The notes beneath the pieces were generated by a model that worked only from the letters and a program-made list of their open reading frames with translations, ran no database searches and had not been told where the DNA came from. Positions 25,156 through 33,858 of a stretch of DNA of 64,000 nucleotides are shown here, piece after piece; position 1 is the first letter of the stretch, and each line of letters begins with the position of its first letter. Both the position numbers and the translations under genes were made by a program. Source of the DNA: an uncultured Lachnospiraceae bacterium (GTDB lineage Bacteria; Bacillota; Clostridia; Lachnospirales; Lachnospiraceae); assembly GCA_947053345.1 (NCBI GenBank), contig CAMRSM010000026.1, positions 1 through 64,000 of the forward strand, given 5' to 3'.

Positions 25156-26541
25156 TCATTCCAAGCCGTTCTTCTTCTGTGTTCCCTGAAAAAACTTCAC
25201 CAGCACGATGACCGCCACCGCCGACAGAATCATCTCCGCCGCACATTGCGCGTAAGCGATGCCGTACAGCGGAGACAGCGCATTGAGCAGGTACAGCGCA
25301 GGGATTTCCAGCACGATCTTTCTCAGGATCGCAAAGATAAAAGATTTCATTCCCATACCGCACGCCTGGAATACGCCCACCGCCAGAAAATCCATGCACA
25401 AAAATGGCATGCCAAGCGCAAAGCCGCGCAGGAACTTTGTTCCGTAACCTACTACCGCCGCGTCCTTCATAAACATATTCACAACACCCCCGGAACCCAG
25501 ACAGAGGCCGGCTGTGACAACCGCCATAAAAATTAGTGATATCCTTGCGGTGTACCAAAAGCTTTTTTTCATGCGCACATAATTCTTGCTTGCGAAATTG
25601 TAGCTGACAAGCGGCATGATGCCCTGTGACAGCCCAAATGCAATCTGCATCGGAATCATGCTGATCTTATGCGAAATCCCCATTGCCGCCACGGCATCCT
25701 CTCCAAAAGAAGCCGTCATATTGTTCAGGATCGTCATGCCCGTGACATTCAGCAGGTTTTGGATGGAAGCCGGAATACCCACTGCGCAGATGCCGAGAAG
25801 CACGCGTCTGTCCGGCTTTGCCATCTGGGGTTTCACGCAGACATAGGTCGTTTTACGTTTTGTGTACAGCAGGCAGAAAAAGTACAGGCATGCCACGCAG
25901 TTGGAAATAAAAGTCGCCAGCCCTGCGCCAGCCGCACCCATATGGAAGCCCCACGGCAAAATAAAAATCGGGTCAAGCACAATGTTGAGCAGACAGCCGC
26001 TCATCGTCCCAAGGCTTGCATGCAGGGAAGCCCCCTCCGCGCGTACCAGATACGCAAGTACAACATTTAAGATCGCCGGAGCCGCGCCGAAGCTGACCGT
26101 CCATTTCAAATATTCCCCCGTTACCGCTGCAGTCCCCTCGTCCGCTCCCAACAGGGTAAGGCACGGATTTTTAAAGAGTGTATAGAGCACGGAAAACAGG
26201 ATGCCACTTAAAAGTGCGTAATAAAATCCGGATGCCGAGCTTTTCCTTACGGTCTCGATTTCCTTTTTTCCGAGCGCGCGGCTCATCATGCTCGAAGCAC
26301 CCACGCCAAAAAGGTTATTCACCGCGTTAAAAGCAAGAAGCAGGGGAGCTGCCAGTGTCACAGCCGCCGTTTCCGTTGACAGGTTGAGCAGCCCTACAAA
26401 ATATGTGTCCGCCAGATTGTAAAGTACCATGACGAGCGAGCTTAATATCGTCGGCACAGCAAGCTTGCGCACGGCTTTTGGTATCGGCATCTGTTCAAAT
26501 AAATATACCTTTTCCCCGTTTGCCCCCTGATCGATTCCCAT
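25156..26541 (-). CDS. MATE family efflux transporter
   Basis: Cation-coupled multidrug exporter of about 461 residues with twelve spans, the normal size. The start MGIDQGANGEK has AGGAGG seven bases upstream; the frame runs 29 codons further into a repeat element. Family signatures include AVPTILSSLVMVLYNLADTYFVG in span 1, GVGASSMMSRALGKKE, and LSQGIMPLVSYNFASKNY in the second half. It follows the phosphoesterase gene on the same strand, separated only by a family A element, so they may be cotranscribed. Confidence 0.94.
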   Translation of the reverse strand: MGIDQGANGEKVYLFEQMPIPKAVRKLAVPTILSSLVMVLYNLADTYFVGLLNLSTETAAVTLAAPLLLAFNAVNNLFGVGASSMMSRALGKKEIETVRKSSASGFYYALLSGILFSVLYTLFKNPCLTLLGADEGTAAVTGEYLKWTVSFGAAPAILNVVLAYLVRAEGASLHASLGTMSGCLLNIVLDPIFILPWGFHMGAAGAGLATFISNCVACLYFFCLLYTKRKTTYVCVKPQMAKPDRRVLLGICAVGIPASIQNLLNVTGMTILNNMTASFGEDAVAAMGISHKISMIPMQIAFGLSQGIMPLVSYNFASKNYVRMKKSFWYTARISLIFMAVVTAGLCLGSGGVVNMFMKDAAVVGYGTKFLRGFALGMPFLCMDFLAVGVFQACGMGMKSFIFAILRKIVLEIPALYLLNALSPLYGIAYAQCAAEMILSAVAVIVLVKFFQGTQKKNGLE

Positions 26542-26556
26542 CTGTTTTCCTCCTAA

Positions 26557-26668
26557 TTTAAGTCGCGCAAAAACCCCACTGCAGCTTCCTCTGTGAAAGG
26601 CAATTTTTATCCGCTTCGCCCCGAACAATCTCCTTCCGGGCCGCTTTTGGTTTTTGCTGTTTTTTGCT
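26557..26668 (-). repeat. Family A intercistronic element (phosphoesterase-MATE)
   Basis: On the minus strand: AACAG, stem GCAAAAACC, about 80 bases of loop including CCCGGAAGGAG and AGCGGATAAAA, stem GGTTTTTGC, then GCGACTTAA and ATTAGGAGG, which is the MATE ribosome binding site. The stem sequence is unlike those of the other copies but is perfectly complementary. Confidence 0.8.
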
Positions 26669-26689
26669 CCCGCGTAGAATCTGTTGTTT

Positions 26690-27802
26690 CTATTTTCCGG
26701 TTATATCAATTACCACGTATTCGGATTTGCAGCCGGTCTTAAACTGGATCGCCCAGTCCGATATCCCGGAGGTCACAACAAAATCCGTTTTTCCCCGCCG
26801 TTCCAGACCGTAGGTTTTCGCGTTAACTCCCGTCCACTCACCAACATAATTAACAGGGAGAAGCTGCCCCCCGTGTGTATGCCCCGAGAGCACAAGATCC
26901 ACACCCGCATCTGCCAGTTCCTCATATTCACCCGGCTGATGGTCAAGCACTATCATATATTTATCCGCGTCAAGCCCCCGCACAAGCTCTGCTGCCGAAG
27001 CCCTCCCGCGCCCCCTCTCCGCCTCCGAACGATCCTTTCTTCCAATCACATAAAAGCGGTTATCCAGCAAGACCGTTTCATCCTCAAGCACAGTAACACC
27101 GTTTTTTTCAAGTTCCGCAATTAAATCATCCCCGTCAAACCCCCGGTAATCTGCGCTATAGTAGCCCCTGTCATGGTTCCCGAAAACATAGTACACCCCA
27201 TAGGTTGTCTTAAATGTACCGAGTGCCCTGCACGCGTCCACCATATCCTGCCTATTGGTATCATCATCAACATAATCCCCGGTAATCACCACAATATCCG
27301 GGTTTTCCGCCTGCATCTGCGCCACATATTCCGCAAAACCCTCACCATCAAATGTTGTCCCGACATGGGAATCCGCAATATGGACGATTCTCAACGTCCC
27401 GACTTCCTTTTCGGAATCAACCGCATATCCCGTCCGAAAAACATGGTTGGCAAGCACAAATCCCACGCTCAGATAAACAACAGTAAGTACTAACGCGCAC
27501 ACACCCGCATAATAGCGCTTAAAAGCTCTTCCCTTCCTTTTTTTAATCCCCCAGAATACAAAATCACATAATAGCCAGAATGCAACCAGATGCAGCACAC
27601 AGACAATGGCATTCATGCTGCCCATCGCCGCCCAAAGCACCGCGACAATAGCAAACACCATAACGGTGGAAATCAGAATGCGCGCCCATTTCTTTCCCTC
27701 TGACGCGCGCATAACCCAAAAGAACCTGTAAAAACGGCTGATTAAATAGACAAGTCCCGCTGTCCCGCCCACCAACAAACCGCCAAAAATCAATGCCCAC
27801 AT
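26690..27802 (-). CDS. Membrane-anchored metallophosphoesterase
   Basis: A 370-residue protein. Three or four N-terminal spans (about 1-125) precede a calcineurin-type phosphoesterase domain on the outer face. Metal-binding motifs are all present: HIADSHVG, VVITGDYVDD, VFGNHDRGYY, and LSGHTHGGQL near the end. The layout is that of the YkuE/YaeI group. AAGGAGAGG precedes the start and a promoter lies at 27875-27903. The substrate may be a lipid-linked phosphate, by analogy with UDP-diacylglucosamine hydrolases; this is inference. Confidence 0.92.
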   Translation of the reverse strand: MWALIFGGLLVGGTAGLVYLISRFYRFFWVMRASEGKKWARILISTVMVFAIVAVLWAAMGSMNAIVCVLHLVAFWLLCDFVFWGIKKRKGRAFKRYYAGVCALVLTVVYLSVGFVLANHVFRTGYAVDSEKEVGTLRIVHIADSHVGTTFDGEGFAEYVAQMQAENPDIVVITGDYVDDDTNRQDMVDACRALGTFKTTYGVYYVFGNHDRGYYSADYRGFDGDDLIAELEKNGVTVLEDETVLLDNRFYVIGRKDRSEAERGRGRASAAELVRGLDADKYMIVLDHQPGEYEELADAGVDLVLSGHTHGGQLLPVNYVGEWTGVNAKTYGLERRGKTDFVVTSGISDWAIQFKTGCKSEYVVIDITGK

Positions 27803-27874
27803 ATCCCGGCTCCTCTCCTTAAAACATATAAATACAATTTCCCCACAGACCTGCCTGTGAAAGTAGCTAGTGTT

Positions 27875-27903
27875 ATGATAGCGTTTTCTGCGCAGTTTGT
27901 CAA
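27875..27903 (-). promoter_or_regulatory. Promoter of phosphoesterase gene
   Basis: On the minus strand TTGACA (27903-27898) and TATCAT (27880-27875) are 17 bases apart, about 70 bases before the start codon. It probably serves the phosphoesterase and MATE genes together. Confidence 0.75.
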
Positions 27904-27961
27904 TTTTTTCTTAGTGTATAAATAATGTAAACACTTGATTTTACCGAAAATTAAGAAAAGA

Positions 27962-28275
27962 ACATACATTTTTATAAATCATTTATGAATAATAAAAATG
28001 TATGTCCTTTTCATTTATCAAAGAAAATTATATACCTATGCTGCTCTCCCATGTCAGATAAGGCTTATCACTCTATCTGACACAATTGATGGGCTGACTT
28101 ATTTTGCAAATAAGATTTTATTGAACAAAATAAAATTGTATCCTGTAAAAAATACGGATTTACCATATTTTCGTGATATTTTAATAATAGAGAATTTGTT
28201 CCGGCAAGATTATGATTTTATATGATAAATAAACTGGGCAAGAAATCCCTCACTTATAGAAGTGGGGGATTTCTT
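27962..28275. other. AT-rich spacer with two strong inverted repeats
   Basis: ACATACATTTTTAT (27962-27975) and its complement (27992-28005) form one hairpin. A second pairs AAGAAATCCCTCACTT (28240-28255) with AAGTGGGGGATTTCTT (28260-28275) around ATAG. The second resembles the subterminal hairpins of IS200/IS605 elements and could mark a relic of one; it could also be a terminator for the unknown 75-codon frame at 27998-28225, which has no ribosome binding site. No transposase sequence is recognisable between the two. Confidence 0.35.
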
Positions 28276-28379
28276 ACCTAAGGCGTGTTAAAGTGATCTT
28301 CATAAAGAAAATAATACAAATATATTATATCTCACAAATTCCTACAAACAACTTCCACAACTATGTACCCCGCTCCCCA

Positions 28380-28790
28380 CTACGCTGCCATTTTCCTCAC
28401 ATTTAACAATAAAAGAACAATACAGACCCCTGTTAGAATATGACCGATCCCGGCAATTCCGGAGATGGAAGCATCCATGCCTTTGCTAAGCTCCTCCCCC
28501 CACACCTGCGTTAATCCCCTTAAAAGAAACCCAAGACCGGTAATATTTAAGCCAACCTGGTAAACAATTAAGATTTTTCCGGTGTTTTCTGCCGAAAAGG
28601 AAAAAACTTTCTCCAACAACATTAACATAAGGAAGAAAAACATTCCCAGCATAAAATAATGTGTGTGCAGTACGGATAATCTCGTTTGCCCGGAAAAATC
28701 ATTAAACTTCGTAAATTCCCTGTAAAATACGCCAAATACCATGGCGACCACCGCATAAACAAGTGCCAGGTTTGCATAGCGTTTTATCAT
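28380..28790 (-). CDS. DUF2871 family membrane protein
   Basis: A 136-residue protein with four spans. The sequence MIKRYANLALVYAVVAMVFGVFYREFTKF followed by LSVLHTHYFMLGMFFFLMLMLLE matches DUF2871, a family of unknown function with a conserved HTHxxxLG motif. It overlaps the upstream gene by ATGA and is the last gene of the TetR-led operon. The His pair in the first half could bind haem or metal, but this is speculation. Confidence 0.85.
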   Translation of the reverse strand: MIKRYANLALVYAVVAMVFGVFYREFTKFNDFSGQTRLSVLHTHYFMLGMFFFLMLMLLEKVFSFSAENTGKILIVYQVGLNITGLGFLLRGLTQVWGEELSKGMDASISGIAGIGHILTGVCIVLLLLNVRKMAA

Positions 28791-29485
28791 AATGCACTCC
28801 TCCTTAAAAGACTTTCCTTCTCTCCTGCGGACTGTTTATAAAGCTGCCAGCCCATCAGCACAATCCAGACATACGCCAGTGTTTTCGGAATCATAAGCAC
28901 CCCGACCGCAGGCGCAATCCCGCTAAACAATACAACCGGCAGATAAAATCCGAATGAGAGGATAACCGCCAGCGGCATAAAGCGGAATACGCGGTCATCC
29001 GCCCTTTTTGTTTCCCCCCCAAAAATAATAATAATGATAATCCCCATAACGGCGAACGGTATGTTGCGCAGTATTCCGTACAGAAGCGGCGGACGGTACG
29101 AAAGCCACTGGTTTTGCGGCAGAAGACACAGGGCGATACGCGAAATGGACAATCCCCACATTGATATTGTAAGATTCTTCCTGCCCTTAATCTGATAACG
29201 CTCCCGCCAGATATAATAAAGAATCAGATAAAAGATCGTCATGGTAATGGAAGTGATAAATTTTCCGGTACCAAGCGCCGCCGCATTTGCCTCGAGCCCA
29301 CTTGTCCACAGAGCTATGCAGCGCGGAATGAGGTGGAAGGAATCCCCCGCCCCGAGCAGCACCGCCATCAGCCCCGCCTTTTTCACCAGCGGGCTATTCC
29401 CTTTCAATAACATCGTAAAACCTGCAATCATTGCAAATCCGAGATAAAATACATCAAAAACAGTTTCTCCAATCGCCTGCGGCAT
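28787..29485 (-). CDS. Polytopic membrane protein of unknown function
   Basis: A 232-residue protein with seven likely spans and hardly any soluble portion. Polar residues inside or next to spans include AGDSFHLIPRC and RPPLLYGILRNIPF. I do not recognise the family with confidence. AAGGAGG precedes the start. It lies between TetR (17 bases upstream) and the DUF2871 gene (4-base overlap), so all three form one operon. TetR control suggests a role in resistance or response to a small molecule. Confidence 0.75.
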   Translation of the reverse strand: MPQAIGETVFDVFYLGFAMIAGFTMLLKGNSPLVKKAGLMAVLLGAGDSFHLIPRCIALWTSGLEANAAALGTGKFITSITMTIFYLILYYIWRERYQIKGRKNLTISMWGLSISRIALCLLPQNQWLSYRPPLLYGILRNIPFAVMGIIIIIIFGGETKRADDRVFRFMPLAVILSFGFYLPVVLFSGIAPAVGVLMIPKTLAYVWIVLMGWQLYKQSAGEKESLLRRSAL

Positions 29486-29501
29486 AAAAACCTCCTTTTC
29501 C

Positions 29502-30050
29502 TCAATAGATTGTGCGCCGTATAATCCGGATAAAAAAATCCATGTCGGGCGCTTCCGTTTTCAGCAGCAAAACCATATTCATCATAATAAAACGTGCAAA
29601 TTGTTCCCTGGTAAATCCTTCGTCCCAAATATCCGCACGGATATCGGCATCCTGCTCCATGCAGCGGACGAAGACCGTTTCAAACGCGGACTGCATGGAT
29701 ACCATGCGCGCCTGCCCCGCCGTTTCCACATTGCCGAGACTACTCATCAGCTTGCCTGCGGACCGGTCAATCCTCTCTTTCAGGAATGTAAATATTTCCT
29801 GTACCTGCGAACAGAAAGAACCGGCTTTCACCACCGTTTTCACCTCAAGCAGGGCTTGCCGCCAATACTCTTCTGTAAGAGCCAGCAAAATCTCGTCCTT
29901 GTTGGTAAAATAATTGTAAACGGTTCCCGTCGCCACGCCCGCCTTCTTTGCCAGAAAACGGATATTGATTGCGTCAAGCCCATCCTCGTCCACAATCTTC
30001 CGCGCCAAAGCAAGCAATGTATCACGCAGGGTATCGTCCTTTTTTCGCAT
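29502..30050 (-). CDS. TetR family transcriptional regulator
   Basis: A 182-residue repressor. The N-terminal helix-turn-helix is ARKIVDEDGLDAINIRFLAK and GVATGTVYNYFTNKDEILLAL. The ligand-binding part (about 65-182) is unlike named families. AAAGGAGG precedes the start. It heads an operon with two membrane proteins and sits behind a consensus promoter flanked by two copies of its likely operator (30072-30138). Confidence 0.93.
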   Translation of the reverse strand: MRKKDDTLRDTLLALARKIVDEDGLDAINIRFLAKKAGVATGTVYNYFTNKDEILLALTEEYWRQALLEVKTVVKAGSFCSQVQEIFTFLKERIDRSAGKLMSSLGNVETAGQARMVSMQSAFETVFVRCMEQDADIRADIWDEGFTREQFARFIMMNMVLLLKTEAPDMDFFIRIIRRTIY

Positions 30051-30071
30051 CGGTTTCCTCCTTTATTTATT

Positions 30072-30138
30072 ATGAACATGTTCATTTAAATTATATACGA
30101 TCCTTTCCGCTATGTCAATCCTTATTTGAACGTGTTCA
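30072..30138 (-). promoter_or_regulatory. Consensus promoter flanked by two TetR operators
   Basis: On the minus strand TTGACA (30118-30113) and TATAAT (30095-30090) are 17 bases apart. One palindrome, ATGAACATGTTCAT, lies at 30072-30085 just after the -10; a second, TGAACGTGTTCA, at 30127-30138 just before the -35. The two sites bracket the promoter, about 54 bases centre to centre. Binding by the TetR protein encoded downstream is inferred. Confidence 0.88.
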
Positions 30139-30173
30139 TGAAATATTTTACAATCTTAAGCCAGGGTGCTATA

Positions 30174-31109
30174 TCACTGTGTATAATTAATTTTCATATT
30201 TATATGCTGGCTGTAATTACCGAAACGCTCCCCGAACAGATTCAGACCGCCGACATATTTCGCATCCTTTTTGATGCCGATGCGCAGGGTTAAATAATCA
30301 TCCCCTCCGACGGGCAGGGAATCAAGTGTTTCCGCAGAAGTTTTTACCCCGTCAATATAGCATCCCCCATGGTCGATAAACAGCCGGTGCAGCACGCCGT
30401 ACTGTGTCAGGGTTTCCGACCACCAGACCGGATTCTGCTGCCCGCGCACCCCGCCGAAATCTCCCTCGCTCGTAATGGTGCCAACCTCCCTGCCGCCCAC
30501 CCAGAGCGTGATATCGGAAGGCCACTCATTGTTGTAGCCCTGCGCCTCGGAGCAGGCTTCAAAGGAAAACTCGATCCCCTCAACGGTCTTTGCCGTTTTC
30601 AATAGCTGGTTGTTAAAGCGGTATTCCAAATACCCCTGTGTAAACCAGATTAACTGCGCCATACTGTGCTCCGGAAGAAAAAAAGCCGATACATCATCCG
30701 CCGCACCCAGATATCTGCTCTCCGAAACAATACCGCAGGGCGGCACAATCCCGAAATCAAAATAATTTCCGATTGGCATCGAAAAATATGCTGTCTGGAA
30801 CGGGGAATCCGTATGGTAGGACGGCTTTAAATCAATAGAAAGATGATCCACCTTAATTCCGCTAAGCTTCTGTGAGCCGCGGATACCCGGAAGCGGCTGT
30901 GTAATCACAAGCCCTGATTCCTCCAGTATTTTAATATGAAGTGCCGCGGAAGACATCGGCATTTTAAGCCTGGCGGCAATCTCGCTGATATTAAGCACAT
31001 TGTCATCCAGAAGCTTCAATATTTTAAGGCGCTGCTCCGAAGAAAGCGCCTTTGCTATATTTGAGATCTGCTCCGTGTCATAAATGCTTAAATGTATTGT
31101 GTTTTTCAA
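30174..31109 (-). CDS. ArsR-type regulator with long C-terminal sensor domain
   Basis: A 311-residue protein. Residues 10-75 form an ArsR-like winged helix (ISNIAKALSSEQRLKILKLL, ISEIAARLKMPMSSAALHIKIL). The remaining 230 residues are a beta-rich domain without metal-binding Cys, as in COG4189-type regulators. It is divergent from the sugar-binding-protein gene at 31525 across a 415-base gap and most likely controls the glycan-use operon. The long C-terminal part may bind a sugar. Confidence 0.8.
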   Translation of the reverse strand: MKNTIHLSIYDTEQISNIAKALSSEQRLKILKLLDDNVLNISEIAARLKMPMSSAALHIKILEESGLVITQPLPGIRGSQKLSGIKVDHLSIDLKPSYHTDSPFQTAYFSMPIGNYFDFGIVPPCGIVSESRYLGAADDVSAFFLPEHSMAQLIWFTQGYLEYRFNNQLLKTAKTVEGIEFSFEACSEAQGYNNEWPSDITLWVGGREVGTITSEGDFGGVRGQQNPVWWSETLTQYGVLHRLFIDHGGCYIDGVKTSAETLDSLPVGGDDYLTLRIGIKKDAKYVGGLNLFGERFGNYSQHINMKINYTQ

Positions 31110-31364
31110 ATCTGTTTCCTCCTGCTAAAATCCAAATACTTCAATGTACTTTGGCGGTGTAATTGTTATTCTTTTCTATATTATATCATATCTTTTTCAG
31201 TTTGTAACCTAAAATTGCCACAAACCTCCATAAAGTATGGAAAGAAAAATCGTACTGTTTCTAAATATTACAAGATTACTGTAATAAAATTAGTTATTAC
31301 TTACAAAAACTCTGAATAATATTTATGCAAAATAACAAATTCCATAATGTTATCGATTATTATA

Positions 31365-31393
31365 TTGACAAAATCATCAAAAAGGGATACGAT
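31365..31393 (+). promoter_or_regulatory. Promoter of sugar ABC importer operon
   Basis: TTGACA (31365-31370) and TACGAT (31388-31393) are 17 bases apart, about 130 bases before the binding-protein gene. The rest of the 31110-31524 spacer is AT-rich and shows no gene. ATCGAT-containing sequence at 31351-31360, just before the -35, is a candidate regulator site. Confidence 0.7.
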
Positions 31394-31524
31394 AGAAGCA
31401 AGCGAAATCTAAAAGTTACAAAAATATTGCACAAAATAACTCCAAGTCACTCTGCAATAGTTCCAAAAATTTTGTATCTTTTAGGAAATATTAAAATAGT
31501 TTAGTCAAACAGGAGGAACGAGGA

Positions 31525-32769
31525 ATGAAACTTAAAAAAATCGCAGCACTTGTTATGTCAGCCGTTATGGTAACGTTATTTACCGCCTGTGGGAATGATT
31601 CCGGCAAAGAAAAGGGTTCGGACGGCGACAAGACCATCACATTCTGGTCGGTCTTTACCGGCGGGGACGGAACCGCGATGCAGAAGATTATCGATGCTTA
31701 CAATGCGACAAACCCTGAATATACGGTGGAGCATATTATGACGGAGCAGGGCGAGCTTTACACGAAGCTGCCGCTCGTGGTGAATTCCCAGAGCGGTGTT
31801 CCTGATCTTTGCATCCAGCATGTGGACCGCCTCCCCAGCAACTCTAAGAGCAATATGTACATGCCGCTTGACAACTATATTTCAGCAAACGGCAAAATCA
31901 AGGGCGACCAGTACATAGACTCCGCCTGGAACATGGGCGTTGTGGATGGTTCCCGCTACGGTATCCCGCTCGATCTTCACAGCTATGTTACCTATTATAA
32001 TAAGGATCTGGTTGAGAAATATTGCCCGAATGTACTAGATGACGGGATGATTACTTTCGATGAGATTGCGGGCTTTGCAGACCAGGCTGCTGCGGACGGG
32101 GTTTATACTTACGCTATCACCTGGCCGAGATACGAACTTTTGTCCTGGTATTACCAGCTTGGCGGCAAGCTAACCGAGGATGGCAAAATGCCTGCCTTTA
32201 ATAATGAAGCTTTCCAGAAAGTATTCCAGGATTTTGCTGATGCGGTTGCAAAGAAATGGTGCACGCAGGACGGCGACCAGCCAAACAATTTGTTCGCCCA
32301 GGGCAAGTTAATGTTTTTGCCGGAAGGGACATGGACATTATCAACGGTCGAATACACCGGAATCAATTTCGGCGAAACCTACATGATTACGTATGATACA
32401 GCAAATATGGTGCAGTGGGCATCCTCACACCAGTTTGTTATCCCGCGCAATGACAAGATGAGCGACGAAAAGGCAAATGCCATTATGGACTTTATCTCAT
32501 TTGTCGGTGAAAACTGCTACGAATGGGCGGATTATGGACAGATTCCTGCAAGCAAAGCCGTGTTAAATGACCAGAGGGTGAACGACCTTCCGCAGAAATT
32601 CCTGATTGATAACCCGAACGCACTTGTAATTTCTGATTATGTTTACTATGGGGCTGTCGTTGAAGCGCTTGATACTGTGGCTTACGAAATCCCATTCGGC
32701 AGGGTAAAACCGGCGGACGGCTTGCAGAGCGCACAGCAGTTGGTGGAAGATAATATCAAGAACCAGTAA
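31525..32769 (+). CDS. Sugar ABC transporter substrate-binding lipoprotein
   Basis: A 414-residue family 1-type solute-binding protein. The signal peptide ends in a lipobox (VTLFTAC, Cys near 22), so it is tethered to the outer face of the membrane. TITFWSVFTGGDG begins the mature fold, and YGIPLDLHSYVTYYNKDLVE is the typical hinge region. AGGAGG lies upstream. Permeases follow at 32947 and 33859. No ATPase gene is present in the locus, so a shared MsmK-type ATPase elsewhere is expected. The substrate is probably an oligosaccharide released by the neighbouring GH43 and GH2 enzymes. Confidence 0.94.
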   Translation: MKLKKIAALVMSAVMVTLFTACGNDSGKEKGSDGDKTITFWSVFTGGDGTAMQKIIDAYNATNPEYTVEHIMTEQGELYTKLPLVVNSQSGVPDLCIQHVDRLPSNSKSNMYMPLDNYISANGKIKGDQYIDSAWNMGVVDGSRYGIPLDLHSYVTYYNKDLVEKYCPNVLDDGMITFDEIAGFADQAAADGVYTYAITWPRYELLSWYYQLGGKLTEDGKMPAFNNEAFQKVFQDFADAVAKKWCTQDGDQPNNLFAQGKLMFLPEGTWTLSTVEYTGINFGETYMITYDTANMVQWASSHQFVIPRNDKMSDEKANAIMDFISFVGENCYEWADYGQIPASKAVLNDQRVNDLPQKFLIDNPNALVISDYVYYGAVVEALDTVAYEIPFGRVKPADGLQSAQQLVEDNIKNQ

Positions 32770-32823
32770 GAGCCGGCTTTTATTAAAAACCTGTAACAAG
32801 CAACTGGCTCCCTCCTGTCCCGG

Positions 32824-32929
32824 TTTCCGTTTTCGATGCTGCTTTCAATGTGCGGAAACGGAAATCGGAACCTTTAAATAAGTTTGTGTCCGCGCTGCAT
32901 CCGCAAACTGAAAACGAAATAAGCAGCGC
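32824..32929 (+). other. Stem-loops between binding protein and permease genes
   Basis: TTTCCGTTT (32824-32832) pairs with AAACGGAAA (32856-32864), and GCGCTGC (32892-32898) pairs with GCAGCGC (32923-32929). AGTTTG/CAAACT offers an alternative pairing around the second stem. Such hairpins after binding-protein genes usually protect the upstream mRNA or attenuate read-through. The second lies just before the permease start. Confidence 0.5.
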
Positions 32930-32946
32930 AGAAATGGGGAATAGAG

Positions 32947-33846
32947 ATGAGGAAAAAGCGAAAATGGAACATTACGCCATACCTGTTCATTGCACCGCAG
33001 CTTATCCTGTTTACAATTTTCTTCCTGATTCCCGCAGTGGTGGGTATTTTTGCGGCATTTTCAAAATGGAATATCTATATTGATTCCGCACCCATCTTTA
33101 ACGGGCTGGAAAACTTCCGCCAGATTTTAACCGATTCGGCCACTTCCTATTATACAATGTTTAGAAACGGCATGTCCAACACTGTGCATTTCGTGCTGAT
33201 CAGTGTGCCGTTCTGTATCCTGGTTCCGCTGTTTATGGCGGTAATCCTAAGTTTTAAGCCATGGGGACATAAATTTTTCCAGGCACTGTTTTACCTGCCG
33301 AATATCTTTTCCATCTCGACAGTGGTGCTTGTCTGGTATTATGTCTACAACCGCAACGAGGGTTTCATCAATAATTTCCTGACCGGGCTTTTGGGAAAAG
33401 TGGTCGATATCAACTGGCTCAGCGAGCAGCCGTTCGCCTGGACGGCAATCGTTATTATTACGGTCTGGTGGTGCCTCGGCGGCAACCTTGTAATCTATCT
33501 GGCGGCGATCAACGGAATTTCCAAGGATGTTATGGAAGCCGCGGATATCGACGGTGCCGGACCGTTTAAGAGATTTATGAAAATCACTCTGCCGGGCATT
33601 ATGCCGCAGATTTCCTACACGTTGATTTTGACAACCATCGGGCAGTTCAACCTCTATGGGCAGTCCTTAATGCTGACTGCGGGCGGTCCGAACAATTCCA
33701 CCTACACCATGATGATGTATATCAGGGAACTTGCCTTTGGCTCCAGTTCCGTGGCGGGAATCGCAGCCTCAATGGCTCTTATGGTCGGCGCGGTTATGAT
33801 CGTGGTATCGCTTGTTTTAAACAAGCTGACAGCACAGAAAGATTAA
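32947..33846 (+). CDS. Sugar ABC transporter permease (MalF/UgpA type)
   Basis: A 299-residue membrane protein with six spans, first at about 12-35. The EAA loop, which contacts the ATPase, reads MEAADIDGAGPFKRFMKITLPGI. It is the first of two permeases and is followed after 12 bases by its partner. The ribosome binding site is weak (GGGGAA), consistent with lower permease than binding-protein levels. Confidence 0.94.
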   Translation: MRKKRKWNITPYLFIAPQLILFTIFFLIPAVVGIFAAFSKWNIYIDSAPIFNGLENFRQILTDSATSYYTMFRNGMSNTVHFVLISVPFCILVPLFMAVILSFKPWGHKFFQALFYLPNIFSISTVVLVWYYVYNRNEGFINNFLTGLLGKVVDINWLSEQPFAWTAIVIITVWWCLGGNLVIYLAAINGISKDVMEAADIDGAGPFKRFMKITLPGIMPQISYTLILTTIGQFNLYGQSLMLTAGGPNNSTYTMMMYIRELAFGSSSVAGIAASMALMVGAVMIVVSLVLNKLTAQKD

Positions 33847-33858
33847 GGAGGCGTTATT

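Noticed and set aside
27998-28225. 75-codon open frame in AT-rich spacer
   Set aside because: No ribosome binding site, starts inside a hairpin arm, and no recognisable family.
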